64,000 nt of DNA from Protula sp. h YS-2021. Its lineage: Eukaryota; Annelida; Polychaeta; Sabellida; Serpulidae. Each line of letters begins with the position of its first letter. Position 1 is the stretch's first letter. Below, one piece after another: positions 1-49,210 of the stretch. The notes below the pieces were generated by a model. The model was not told the DNA's origin, did no database searches, and saw only the letters and a list, made by a program, of their open reading frames with translations. Where the stretch lies: assembly GCA_949752745.1 (NCBI GenBank), contig OX457025.1:94677804-94741803 (forward strand), read 5' to 3'. The position numbers and the translations under genes are program-made.

Positions 1-1300
1 TCGAATGTCAACGCATTATCTGCAAGATTTGTATGTCCATAACAAATGACTTTTCTCGGGTACTTGTACATAGATTCCTTGCGCTTCAAGAGCTTAAGTT
101 TTCAATGCGTCTCTAAAATTCAGTTTTAAACATGTTGTTTCCATCTCAAAAGAAGAACAACCAACATCGAAACAGCCAATGGGCAAGGAAATAATAGAGG
201 TGACACGCTGACAGGCCAATTATGCGGGACTGGCTGTAGAAAGGGTCTTATCCACATAGAAAGAGCCTGTTTCTACGGATGTGGAGAATCTAAGGAACAT
301 CATGCCTGTAGAAAAGCCACTTAAACAATATAATTGGAAATAGATGTCTTATGCACAGGAGTTTCCTACACCACTCTCCGCAGAAAAGTCTTTTTTTCCT
401 TTAACTTTCCATCTTCAAAGTAATATAACTATAAATGGAGCTGAAATGACAAATGTACACCTCAGAGTAGAAAAGCCATTTCAACAATGTAACAAGACAA
501 GGACTTCTTACGCACAGGACTGCTCGACACCAAGAGCCACAGAAACGTCATTTTAGACATGCATGGCCCCAAGCCCGAGTCTAGGTTCTTTCTCCCCTGG
601 CCTTACTCCTCGCCCTTTTCCCGTTTTCCCGTTCGTTTAACCTGGCAATTTGTCCCCGGGACACTCCCCTCCCGACCCTCCAGCTCCCGGCATCTCCCCT
701 GATACTTTACTTCAACGCGTTGAGGTGACTGTAGCGTTTGCTGTTAGCTCACTACGGTCTTATACTAGGGCAAGAAAAAGGGGTTGTATTGTGTGCCATG
801 CGGCCATCTTCCTCCCACTTGTGCCATACCAGCTTGTCACGGGACCGTAGTGACCGGGAGAGCTGTGGACACGAGGACATATCCTACTCACAGTAGAAAA
901 CAGTGATTGCATCACTTTTCTTCTCTCTTTTCAGTATTACTCACGATTAACTAGTTTAGTGTTTTATTGGCTTTTGAGGGTAAAAGTTGCTTATTTTGTG
1001 TCTTTTCTTTTGTGTCCATCTCTACGTGCTTTGGGGTTTGCCTTGAGTGATATTTAGCGTGATGTATGTCTACAGATGTCACTGTGGAGATAGCTGTGTT
1101 CTGTTCCGTGCTCCGTGTGTTCGGCCCACGATTAGTTTCTTAAGAAATAAATAGATGGTTATTTTTTAATGAAGTCGAACTTATTTCTGTGTTTTAATGA
1201 GTACACAGAACCGGCGTATTCTCCCTCGCTGCTCGGACACGGGATTTTACGTATAAATCGTAATTCGTGACTTTTCTCACAGAGTTCAGAATAGCAGGCT
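1..1300. other. 3' flank, no gene recognised; weak 160-bp direct repeat
   Basis: I see no coding sequence. Two diverged copies of one stretch, each starting GTAGAAAAGCCA and ending TTACGCACAGGA or TTATGCACAGGA, lie at about 307-365 and 468-526, a spacing of 161 bases. The rest is unique-looking AT-rich DNA. Confidence 0.4.
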
Positions 1301-1309
1301 CCTCTGCTC

Positions 1310-1700
1310 CGGACTTTAGTTCCATAGAAAAGTGGAAGTAAGTGAATTAAGAGCTTTTTGCGAAGCAAATCTGTAAGTTTGTTTCTTACAACGAGCATTT
1401 GCTACTGAAAGCTTAATTCACGTCTTCCACTTTTAGGGTTATTCCCCCGCCCGGCATCCCACAAAAAGCTTGGACGAGTTTGCTAAGCCATCGGATCGAA
1501 CAGAAAAGAATTATATGTGTACCTTGTGTCTCTGGTTGGATGGCTGGTGTCTGGCGGGAAGAGATTATCGATCCACAGTTTTGTTCTGTTCTATTTGCGT
1601 GATTAGCAGAGTTTCAACGGAAACCCATCTGAAAGTGGATAACGCGAATAACGCTTTTATTCGTAAAAGCTCGTTTTACGGAATAACACGACAGTTTTGG
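1310..1700. repeat. Fold-back repeat, relative of the 42.5-kb hairpin
   Basis: The stretch AAAGTGGAAGTAAGTGAATTAAG (from about 1329) is answered by inverted CTTAATTCACGTCTTCCACTTTT near 1410-1434. A second piece at 1638-1690 (GTGGATAACGCGAATAACGC, then CGTAAAAGCTCGTTTTACGG) matches the arms of the inverted repeat at 42488-42888. I infer a short non-autonomous fold-back element, degraded here. Confidence 0.5.
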
Positions 1701-1994
1701 TTGCAATCAAAAGCTACGTCTAAGCAATGTTACTAATCGACGTTTATTCAACTTTGTGCCAAGGACGTTGTTTAGACGTTGATCTGTGGTCCCTACCAAC
1801 CACAACCAAAGCACAACCAGAGGTAATGTTGCGGTTTGGTTGTATCCACGTCGCAACCTCACATCGACGTCGGCTGGCCCTTGACATGTTTACTGGTTTA
1901 CTGCATTTACTCAAAGTTTTATAACTGACAGATAACATTCGGTCAATCTGAAAATTAAATTTTATTGCAATTAAGTCCTGCAAGGGAGGAGCGC

Positions 1995-2215
1995 TTAGTA
2001 TCAAATGTTACAATGGGTCCCCTTTTGAGGCGATCAGAGCGAAGTGCCAATTTCGTGTAAAAAGGGAGATACATTTTATTCAGTACTGAGCGTTTTTCAC
2101 AAAAAAGCGGATTATTTCGCAAGAACACACCGCGTTTTTTTAAAGGGGTATTGTTTCAAATTTAGCAAATCGCGTTTAGGGGTCGTTTTAAAGTCATGCA
2201 TACGCATGGCAACCA
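1995..2215 (+). repeat. Dispersed repeat, GTTACCATGC family, copy 1
   Basis: It begins TATCAAATGTTACAATGG, contains AGTGCCAATTTCGTG and TTTAGGGGTCGTTTTAAAG, and ends AGTCATGCATACGCATGGC. The same order of blocks recurs at 4337-4602 and 40635-40902. The ends of the family are roughly inverted (GTTACCATGCG against CGCATGGTAAC), so it may be a MITE. Confidence 0.6.
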
Positions 2216-2225
2216 TATTGTACGT

Positions 2226-2927
2226 GTTTGCAATTAATAATTGCAATATTAATTTTTCTAAAACAAAATGTCATCTTGTTTAATATTTCACAGTTTCTGA
2301 CAAAAATTCCTTAAGGCGGGGGGAGGGGGGAGTACCAGGAGAAAAAGACCAGGCGGACGTCCGAGTGAAAATGCCGGGGACTATTACTCCTAAATTGCGG
2401 GAAAGCTGACCAGTTAATATTAACGGTATGAGGGTGATGCTTAGGAATTAAGCAAGATAAACGAATTTGCTAAAATAAAATTCAATTAACCGGTTACAGC
2501 AGTACCACAAAATATTTCCATATATGTTACATCAGTAACATGGTGGTGGTGAGTCTCGCCAGGGGAAAACTCAGTGTTACGTGCTCAGTTTTATGGGAAC
2601 ATACAATTCAGGTTCAATATGCAAATTATAGAAAGCTGCCAATCAATACACAGGGAAAATTTACGGATGGCGAAAAGTTACGCAACTGTCAACCTAAGTT
2701 TTTTTGTACGTAGAAAAAAAGCATTTTCTACGGAATAGAAAACCTACAAGGAAAGCCTACGGAACACTTATGACGTCATTTACGCAGTACTTTTTAGACC
2801 TCAATACAACGTCATCAAACCGAAAAAAAACTAACTGAAAAAAAACTGTAAGAAGAATTGTTTTTGTGAACTCTCCTGAATACAAAAATATGAGCTTGAT
2901 CGACTTACGCTGCATTTTGTGAAGCGC
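2226..2927. other. Non-coding flank downstream of the CUB gene
   Basis: I find no gene here. A G-rich run lies at 2315-2331 and a CRE-like TGACGTCA at 2770-2777. Nothing else is recognised. Confidence 0.5.
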
Positions 2928-3465
2928 TTTATTTAAAACAGACACAAAGGAACACATACCGATCGATGTCACAACCAAAATCAACATACAGCGGAACCCC
3001 AGGATAAGACCACTCCACAAATAGCACCACCCCACCCCTCCCCCGCCCCCAGAAACCGACCACTTTACTTCCGTTCCAATTCGCTCCTATTTCAAGCAGT
3101 TTCGCTGCACTGTTACATGAACCAAAACTTTCATACTACCAACTAATCTATTTTTATCTATTTTATGTTGCTTAAATTTTAAATTACCATGTCTGGTTTA
3201 GTATTTGGCCACGAAAACTAACACATTTTACGTAGACAAAATATAAAAGTACACAAACGACCTTATGAAAACTGTGAGTTGCGCAACATCCGGTTCTATT
3301 ATTCTATAACTACTTCATTTTCGAGTCGCACACTCTGCCAGCAGACGTAATCACAATCCTCTGCATGGAGACATGCTGTGAACACATTTGATCAGATTGA
3401 GCCCCATATATATTCTTCTTTTTTTTTTTTGCCAACGCACAAACACAAACAATACATCACTGTTG
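2928..3465 (-). other. Probable 3' UTR with candidate poly(A) signal
   Basis: After the stop at 3466 the minus strand runs through an A-rich tract (rc of 3419-3430) and other non-coding sequence. The first canonical AATAAA I see is the complement of TTTATT at 2928-2933. A UTR of about 0.5 kb is plausible but not proven. Confidence 0.35.
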
Positions 3466-42263
<38,798 letters not shown>

Positions 42264-42487
42264 CTGAAATGGGAGAGAGGGGCGATTGTATTTATATATT
42301 ATGTGGATTAAACGCCAGGCTGATTTAACTGTATAATCTTTAAAACGAGCAGTCCTATGCCCGTGAAAAAGTTAAGCCTGTCGTCCGCCCCCCCCCCCCC
42401 ACTCTACAGTTTCCGCACGGGGAAGGGGGGATTGGTTGTAGACTAGACTGGCCCACCGCCTCGGAGATGTCTCTCAATTCAATAAGT

Positions 42488-42888
42488 CTATCGTTTTATT
42501 TCGTAAAACGAGCTTTTACGAGTAAAAGCGCAATTCGCGTTCTCCACTTTTAATGGGTTCCCTTCCAGTAATATTTACCACGCAATATAAAAAAGAACTT
42601 TTTGAGGTACTGTTCAAGATACTCTAACCCTTCCATCCATCCTATGGCCAATCAGAATGCCCGAGACGTCGTCTGCTAGTCTCGTATAAACGACATTCCC
42701 TTTTTAGCCCCAAAAGGCGGTAAAACACGCCCAGGCTAGTTGGGGATGGATGGGACGGGTTAAAATCAAAGTTAAAAGTGGAGAACGCGAATTGCGCTTT
42801 TACTCGTAAAAGCTCGTTTTACGAAATAAAACGATAGTTTTACTTCGCAAAAGCTTTGAATTCGCTTATCTCCACTTTTAATGGGACT
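42488..42888. repeat. Perfect 66-bp inverted repeat with 218-bp spacer, fold-back family
   Basis: 42488-42553 and 42772-42837 are exact reverse complements (CTATCGTTTTATTTCG ... CTCCACTTTTAA against TTAAAAGTGGAG ... CGAAATAAAACGATAG). Beyond the second arm, GAATTCGCTTATCTCCACTT at 42851-42870 inverts again, so the right side is itself a smaller hairpin. AACCCTTCCATCCATCC and GGATGGATGGGACGGGTT extend the symmetry inside the spacer. Confidence 0.93.
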
Positions 42889-43900
42889 TGAGTCCGGAGC
42901 AGGGGAGCCTGCCATTCTTGAACTGCCCAAAAAGGTCGCGAATTACACTATGGCTTGTAAAAGCTCATTGCATATAGGCGAGGAGTGCTGTGCACTCGAC
43001 GCAAAGAAGAAATAAAACTTGTCAGCTAAGTTTCAATTCTTTTAATGATTTCCTAAATAAAGTCCGGAGGCGTACCATTCCGGTCTTTCAACATAAGGTA
43101 AATCGTAACAAAGTAAAAAATATCACAGCAACTGTCAGTTGAGATGAGAAGGCTTCCAACCATGCCATCATCTTTTTTGAGAACTATCACCATCCCCCTC
43201 CAACCGCCCACCGGATGGATCCCTTCCTCAAGTTCTCACTATTCACTTGCTATGTATTGATGAACAATTAGGTTTATTTAGAAGTACTACAAAACGATCG
43301 TAAATCCATAGGAATTACGCAAATAAACTCTTTGACACTTCTAGTAAAGTGACTGAAGTGTCTTACAAGACATGCAATTCAAACTTGAAAAAGAAAGCGA
43401 GTCCGCTGTCTAACTTTTCTTCTTCTCATTTGATAAATTACCACGTTTATTTGAAATAAACTCATAGCGATTGACTAGATAGTACTAAAACTACTGTAAA
43501 TCGTCATAAAATGAAAAACAGAAAAAATTTTGCTTATTTATGACTGTTTTCCTATATGGGGCCGTTATGGTCCCATAAGCCCATAATGACACTATGGTAC
43601 CTCATACCATGAACCATAAACCGGCTTTCGGCCTTCCGGCTACAACGGGTGTACGGTCACTGGGTACGTCTGGGACCGACATGGTCCCCCCCCCTTTCTT
43701 TCTGAAAAACATGAAGAAAGGAGATCAAAACTTAAGCATCCGAGTAGCCGTAAGACCGAAGACTGGGCTGTACTCATTACACATGCGATCCTGAACACTT
43801 CGGAGTAAATAAATGCTTAATTAAACATAACCGTCCAGCGTTCGTCCGTAACTTAATATAAGCACGAACCGAAATGGTCCAAAGGACCTGAGCGAAAGGC
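42889..43900. other. Non-coding DNA next to the DIRS element
   Basis: I find no host exon. 43558-43625 is rich in short overlapping palindromes (TTATGGTCCCATAAGCCCAT and relatives) and could belong to the DIRS terminus. The element border on this side was not resolved. Confidence 0.4.
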
Positions 43901-43941
43901 GAAATGTTCAGAGTAAGAAGGAAAGACCTTCTTGTAGGTTG

Positions 43942-44061
43942 TTACTTTCGTGGCTTGTTGTTGTTGTTACTGTTCCCATTACGGCCCTTGGAGAAGTTAC
44001 TCTTGTGCTTGCCCTTGTTCTTAAACTTGGGAGAAGCATTCCTACAACAGAAACACTCAGC
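43942..44061 (-). other. Short basic Cys-containing frame after the recombinase stop
   Basis: In a frame shifted from the recombinase, AECFCCRNASPKFKNKGKH is followed by a Lys/Asn-rich end (GNSNNNNKPRK) and a stop: 39 residues. A splice-acceptor-like ATTACAG sits directly before it and overlaps the recombinase stop region. It may be an alternative C terminus or simply non-coding. Confidence 0.3.
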
Positions 44062-45553
44062 CTGTAATGGTCGTTTCTGAAGCCACGAACGGTCCTAATG
44101 AATATAAGCCAGACAATTCATCTTGAGAAAAATCTTTCAGATAGTATTTAACAAACGAGTTGGGGGAAACCCAACAACCTGTTTTTAATATATCCGAAAG
44201 GGACACGTTGCGTACCGCCCTGAGGGAATTGGCTACTTGCCTTACCTGATGGGCTTTGATGTTTGATTCCCCTAACGGGTTAGGGTCGATTTGTGCATCG
44301 TCATAGGCTGCCAAAATGATCCTTTTAATATAATTTGAGATCGACTGTTTCGAAAGATCTTTGTTAAATTTCGGCATAAACGAAATGATGAGAGCCTTCT
44401 GATTATCTGATCGGTAGGCCTCTGACATTTCCAAATACTGTTGCAGCGCCTTGACGGGACACAAAGAGACCAGACCGTCTGAGTCGGGGTCATCTGGTAG
44501 GGATGGGAGAGTAATGTGATCGAACGTTCCCATCCCTTGGGTCATGATGTGGGTTTTTCCCATGAATCCTGCTCTAGGGACTAGGGTGACCTTCTCCCAT
44601 GTACCCTTATCTTTATTTACCTTTCTGTCTAGGGCATGGATTTCGCCTCTTCTTTTGCCCGAAGCTAAGGCCAATAAAAACGTGAATCTTAATGTTGCGT
44701 TTTTTGCTGAAATCACGTCCTTACTGAATATATCTGGGCGCTGAAGATACTGTAAGACTATTGATAAATCCCACTGCGCTATGTTGGATGGGCAGGGTGG
44801 GGAGCTTACTTTAAAATGTCTTACTAGCTGTGATAGGGAAGTATCTTCGCCCGGGTCGTAGCCTGTAGACGCTTTGAGTCTTGACCCTATAGCGGCCCTA
44901 TAGCCCTCGATGGAACTTACCTTTAATTTCACCTCCGTGAAAAGGTGATCGAGGAAATCCGCTACCACTGCTGGGCTAGCCTGAAACGGATCTAGCTTAG
45001 AAGTGCTACACCAAGCGGCAAATTTATTCCACTGCGACCTGTAAACTTTGGCCGTTGAACCCTTGTGACTGTTTACTATTTTCTCTCTCACCTGCTTAGA
45101 AAAACCCTTGTTTTTCAGAAAGGACTGGTCAGACACCATAGGTGGAGGTTCAGTAAGCGAGGGGAGGGGTGGAAGTGATGCCAATGGGGTTGTGATAGCA
45201 ACTCGTTGTGGCATGGGATCGGTATCGACCTTACTACCTTGCAATGGAGTAGGAGGGCGAACCATGGGGCTTCCGGTGTCCATGGGGCAATGAGTAATAG
45301 GAACGGTGGTTTCAACTCGATTACTCTCTGCAGGACTTGCCCTAAGATTGCTTGTGGGGGAAAGGCATACAGTACCTCGTCCCGTGGCCACTGACAATTG
45401 AGAGCGTCTACTGCCCAAGCTGCTGGGTCCGGGCAAGGAGACACGTACCGGGGAAGTTGGGTGGTCATCGCGTTTGCAAACAGATCCAGAGTCGGGGCAC
45501 CCCATGGGGATTGGTGTGTCACCCACTGAAAGGACCGAGGGGATAGGCACCAC
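44057..45553 (-). CDS. DIRS tyrosine recombinase
   Basis: The 498-codon frame overlaps pol for its first 146 codons, so the real protein probably starts near residue 139 (MVSDQSFLKNKGFSKQ). A SAM-like N-terminal core-binding domain (about 160-250) precedes the catalytic domain. The catalytic residues look complete: arginine in GKRRGEIHAL (301/302), H435 and R438 in AHQVRQ, W461 in GCWVSP in place of the second His, and the nucleophile at Y470/Y471 in VKYYL. Known role: integration of a circular DNA intermediate without target duplication. Confidence 0.93.
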   Translation of the reverse strand: MVPIPSVLSVGDTPIPMGCPDSGSVCKRDDHPTSPVRVSLPGPSSLGSRRSQLSVATGRGTVCLSPTSNLRASPAESNRVETTVPITHCPMDTGSPMVRPPTPLQGSKVDTDPMPQRVAITTPLASLPPLPSLTEPPPMVSDQSFLKNKGFSKQVREKIVNSHKGSTAKVYRSQWNKFAAWCSTSKLDPFQASPAVVADFLDHLFTEVKLKVSSIEGYRAAIGSRLKASTGYDPGEDTSLSQLVRHFKVSSPPCPSNIAQWDLSIVLQYLQRPDIFSKDVISAKNATLRFTFLLALASGKRRGEIHALDRKVNKDKGTWEKVTLVPRAGFMGKTHIMTQGMGTFDHITLPSLPDDPDSDGLVSLCPVKALQQYLEMSEAYRSDNQKALIISFMPKFNKDLSKQSISNYIKRIILAAYDDAQIDPNPLGESNIKAHQVRQVANSLRAVRNVSLSDILKTGCWVSPNSFVKYYLKDFSQDELSGLYSLGPFVASETTITG

Positions 45554-47229
45554 TCGGTGTTGATAACTTTACCCTGTCTGGAGGCTAAGTCCGCTAGGAC
45601 GTTTAATTTCCCGGCCAGGTGACGGGCGGAAATGGTCACCTGTTCCTCCCTGGCCTTTGAAAGAATTTGGAATGCAAGTTTGGACAGGGATCGTGATTTG
45701 GTGCCCCCCTGCTTGTTGAGGTAAGCTATGGCTGTGGAGTTGTCTAACCGAAAAAGGACTGCCTTGTTTCTGAGTTGGTTGGTCAGCTTGATTAGGGCAA
45801 TCCAGACCACCCGAAGCTCCAGCCAGTTTATGTGGTAGGACTGAAGCGAGGGTGGCCATTTGCCCTTCCATACCTGACCATTCCAATAAATTCCCCACCC
45901 CGCATGGGACGCATCGGTCTGAATCTCTATCTCCGGGGTGGGGGGCTGAAATGGAATTCCTTCGGACATAATTAGAACATCGCACCACCACTGTAGGGCT
46001 TGTAGGGTTACCTGTGAAACTTGCATCCTCGCTGCGGGTGAACGACCCTGATGCAACGCCCATCTTACCTGGCTTTGAAATGGCCTGTAATGGAGACGGC
46101 CCAGGGGGACTGTCTTCTCTGTTGCCACTAACAGGCCGAGGAGCGATTCCATGGCCTGTAATCTCACCTTCTTTCCTGGGGAAATACCTTTTATGGCATC
46201 TGCAATTCTCTGGCGGCGTTCTGGCGTAGGGAACGCCTTTGCTATTGCCAGATCCCAAAACTCCCCTAGAAAGGTAATGGACTGTTTGGGGGTTAGTTCG
46301 GACTTGGCTAGGTTTACTACTAGACCTACCTCTAGTGCCTTGCGAACTAAAGACATTGTATGAATCTCGGTTACCTGCCTGTCTTGATTCGCCAGAAACC
46401 AGTCGTCCAGATACTGAAAGACTAACATCCCTTCTAGCCGTGCCCATGTTTTCAGTACTTTCATGACCTTGGAGAAAACGTACGGGGCCGTAGCCAGACC
46501 GAAGGGAAGTGCCAGAAACCAAAATCGTCTTTTCCCTACTTGAAAGGCTAGAAATTTTCTTGCCGAGCGATGGAGAGGAATATGGAGGTAAGCATCGGAG
46601 AGATCTATGGAGGTACCCCACATCCCTTCCCGTAATGACCCTTTTATCACCTGGGCCGTGTCCATCTGAAAGGTGATCACTCGGAGAAAACCGTTTATGG
46701 GGGAAAGGTCGATTACCAGCCTCCACCCTCCGGATTTCTTGGGAACCAGAAAAACTCTGCTGAAAAAACCCATTTGATTTTCTGGCATTTCCTCTATCGC
46801 CTGTTTTTGAGACAAGCTCAGTAGCATTTCTTGGAGAGCTCGGTCTTTTTCTGACCCCTTGGCGTAAGAGGTGACTAGTTGTCTTGGCGCATGGGCGGTT
46901 AGGGGAATAGGGCACCTGAGCCCGTTCCGGTCTCGTTTGAAAGGTAGGGAGTAACCTCTCTTTAACCAACGTACTACCCTTCGAGACGCCCCCATTTCTG
47001 CCCATTGCTGCCAAAACTTTCCTAGTCTTCCTCCTACGGGCAAGGAGGCGTTTAAGGAAAGTAAATTTTCCAAGTCTCTTAAGTTTGCTAAAGTATCGCC
47101 AGGAGATAAGGGAATCTCGTGACGGTACTTTGGTTGGCTGCTACCTGAACGACTGTGGAGCCGGACCCTCTGTCTTGCTGCCGGGGCTGGGTTTCGGTTT
47201 CTTGACAGGGGGCTGTTGTGGCTGCGCAC
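45115..47229 (-). CDS. DIRS reverse transcriptase-RNase H polyprotein
   Basis: The 704-codon frame carries the RT palm: SIDLSDAYLHIPL (motif A, D209), LPFGLATAPYVFSK (motif B) and QYLDDW (motif C, residues 273-276). RNase H follows with D439 (IQTDASHAGWG), E471 (NWLELR), D496 (RLDNSTA) and H537/D547. The region after about residue 575 (LDLFANAM, VDALNCQWP, LYAFPPQ, LLIAPW) is conserved in DIRS pol proteins and is often annotated as methylase-like; I see no proof of that activity. It is in a different frame from gag and recombinase and overlaps the recombinase frame by 439 nt. No stops or frameshifts. Confidence 0.92.
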   Translation of the reverse strand: MRSHNSPLSRNRNPAPAARQRVRLHSRSGSSQPKYRHEIPLSPGDTLANLRDLENLLSLNASLPVGGRLGKFWQQWAEMGASRRVVRWLKRGYSLPFKRDRNGLRCPIPLTAHAPRQLVTSYAKGSEKDRALQEMLLSLSQKQAIEEMPENQMGFFSRVFLVPKKSGGWRLVIDLSPINGFLRVITFQMDTAQVIKGSLREGMWGTSIDLSDAYLHIPLHRSARKFLAFQVGKRRFWFLALPFGLATAPYVFSKVMKVLKTWARLEGMLVFQYLDDWFLANQDRQVTEIHTMSLVRKALEVGLVVNLAKSELTPKQSITFLGEFWDLAIAKAFPTPERRQRIADAIKGISPGKKVRLQAMESLLGLLVATEKTVPLGRLHYRPFQSQVRWALHQGRSPAARMQVSQVTLQALQWWCDVLIMSEGIPFQPPTPEIEIQTDASHAGWGIYWNGQVWKGKWPPSLQSYHINWLELRVVWIALIKLTNQLRNKAVLFRLDNSTAIAYLNKQGGTKSRSLSKLAFQILSKAREEQVTISARHLAGKLNVLADLASRQGKVINTEWCLSPRSFQWVTHQSPWGAPTLDLFANAMTTQLPRYVSPCPDPAAWAVDALNCQWPRDEVLYAFPPQAILGQVLQRVIELKPPFLLLIAPWTPEAPWFALLLHCKVVRSIPIPCHNELLSQPHWHHFHPSPRLLNLHLWCLTSPF

Positions 47230-49010
47230 TCGGCTTAGACGGTGCTGGAGAGGACTGTTGTGGTCTCTTCCTCTTCAGTGGGCGTTTGAAGGAGGAGCGA
47301 GACATCCTGGACATCAGGGCATAATCTTGCGAAAGCGAACGACTTTCCTGGTTCACCCTCTCTATCTCGGCGGGAGGAAATAGTTCTCGTTCCTCCAGGA
47401 TAGGGGCATGACGCAGGTCCCGCAAACCTTTGACACTAGACCAGCAGTGCTGGAGAAAGGCATCTCGACGTAAGTAGACCATTGAAGTCATCAAAAAAGT
47501 GGAAAGTTTGACCACGTCTCGGGTAGCTAAGGCCAGGCATTCCATCAATTTAGCAGACACGGGATCACTAAGGCGAAGTTCTTCCCAACGCGACTTTAGT
47601 GCTTTAAGTGCATGATCTTGAAAAGACATAATGTTCAGGATGTGGCGAGAAGACGCCTCGATGGTCTTTGCGTCTTTCTCCACTAATGGAATGTCTGAGT
47701 CACTACGCACTGTGGGCATCCAGACTGTACGCTTCACGGGCTGCTCCAGTGCCTCTAGGGGAATTTTTTCATCCGCTGACCGATATGGTCCTGGTCGTAC
47801 TGAGCAATGTTTAGATAAATGGAAACGCGACAACGTGCGACCCTCACCGGCGTCCATCTTCTTGAACTCTTTCGCGCGGACCGTGACAGCATGAGCAATG
47901 CCCTCACTGGTGGCTAGTGCGATAAACGAGTCCTGTTGTGGTGGAGCTGCCTGAGATGTCATCCGAATGGGCGGATCCTCCTTATCTAAATTTGGGGAGC
48001 CACAGGAGACCTCTGCTAAGCGGGCTATCTCTTGAATGGCATCCCTGAACGGCACGTCTTCTGGTGCAATCGTAGAAGCAGAACTCGAGGGGGCCGCGTC
48101 CTCGACCGATGGGGCAAGATCTGGTGGAGAGGGAGTACGGATGGGCCGTCTGCCCGCTGCCGCTGGATCTCTCCAAAGTCGATGCCCTTGGCCGGGAGAA
48201 CGCACCTGCTCCACTGCCCGTAACGGTAAATGACAACGGGAATGTACTGACGTACCCTCGGATTCTTCTTCCCCGTCTTCCACCTCCGACTCCTGTTCAT
48301 CAGATGCTGCTTCTGGGAGTTGGGATTGTGAAAAATGTGACATGTGGGGTTCCCCTACTGGGGTGTAAATTTCTTTCTCCCTGTTGCTTGGGACTGCTGC
48401 TAGGGGAGAATTTTCCATCGGCCCGATTTCCTCATCATCTTCCAGCAATGCGGAGACTTGGCCCGAAAGGGGCACGCCCACGGAATCCTCCTCGCTGATG
48501 GTGACCGTTTCGGGAATATCCACGTTAGAGTCCAGCGGGAGGTGAGGTACAGGCGAGCCCGATATCGCTGCCACTGACTGAAATTCCGGAGGAGGACGAG
48601 AAACCGTAGCTGATGGTTTAGGCTTTTGCCTTTGACTAAGCAGACTCTCCTGCTTCTGAACTTGACTCTGTAAATCCAAAAGTTGTTTTTGCAGTTGCGA
48701 TTGCATAGACAAAAACGCTGAAAATTCACTCGGGAGACGCTGCAGCTGAGGAGGGGGGGATAAGTCCTCTCGCGGGGGAATGCCTAACTGGCCTGTAACC
48801 GCCGAAAGTACTGTTCCCGTATCCCTATGCGTTAAAGTCACTTGTTCCTCAGACGGGGACTTAAACGCCCCTCCTGGACTGCCACTGGGTTTCACTCTAG
48901 GAGGTGAGGCCCATGCCTCGCGGAGACGATCCCGTTCTTGCCCTTCCGGGATGTCCAATTCTGCTACAGTCTCAGAAAATGCACGTCCTTTACTCTTGGA
49001 CTTTTTATGT
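47141..49010 (-). CDS. DIRS gag-like protein, 5' end in the gap
   Basis: About 623 codons are visible after the gap. The N-terminal half is Pro/Ser/Gln-rich and acidic, with a Gln/Leu-rich coiled-coil-like stretch (MQSQLQKQLLDLQSQVQKQ). The C-terminal half has SSRHILNIMSFQDHALKAL and MVYLRRDAFLQH, a conserved helical block in DIRS gag proteins, then a basic Pro/Lys-rich tail (KRPLKRKRPQ). No zinc knuckle was seen. It overlaps the pol frame by 89 nt. The start codon is hidden; reading through the Ns is meaningless. Confidence 0.8.
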
Positions 49011-49210
49011 NNNNNNNNNNNNNNNNNNNNNNNNNNNNNNNNNNNNNNNNNNNNNNNNNNNNNNNNNNNNNNNNNNNNNNNNNNNNNNNNNNNNNNNNNN
49101 NNNNNNNNNNNNNNNNNNNNNNNNNNNNNNNNNNNNNNNNNNNNNNNNNNNNNNNNNNNNNNNNNNNNNNNNNNNNNNNNNNNNNNNNNNNNNNNNNNNN
49201 NNNNNNNNNN
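49011..49210. other. Assembly gap (200 N)
   Basis: A run of N of round length. It removes the gag start and one DIRS terminus, and could also hide other sequence. Confidence 0.99.

Larger units (their letters stand above)
43900..49010 (-). mobile_element. DIRS-like (tyrosine recombinase) retrotransposon
   Basis: Three overlapping minus-strand frames occur in the order gag-like, reverse transcriptase/RNase H, and tyrosine recombinase. This order, with overlapping frames and no integrase of the DDE type or protease, is diagnostic of DIRS-group elements. The 5' part runs into the assembly gap, so one terminus is lost; the low-coordinate terminus was not located. All frames shown are intact, which suggests recent insertion. 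It lies in the same orientation as the CUB gene, probably in the intron upstream of exon A. Confidence 0.93.

Noticed and set aside
45569..47014. 481-codon minus-strand frame
   Set aside because: Shadow of the DIRS RT frame; it lacks any RT, gag or recombinase motif.
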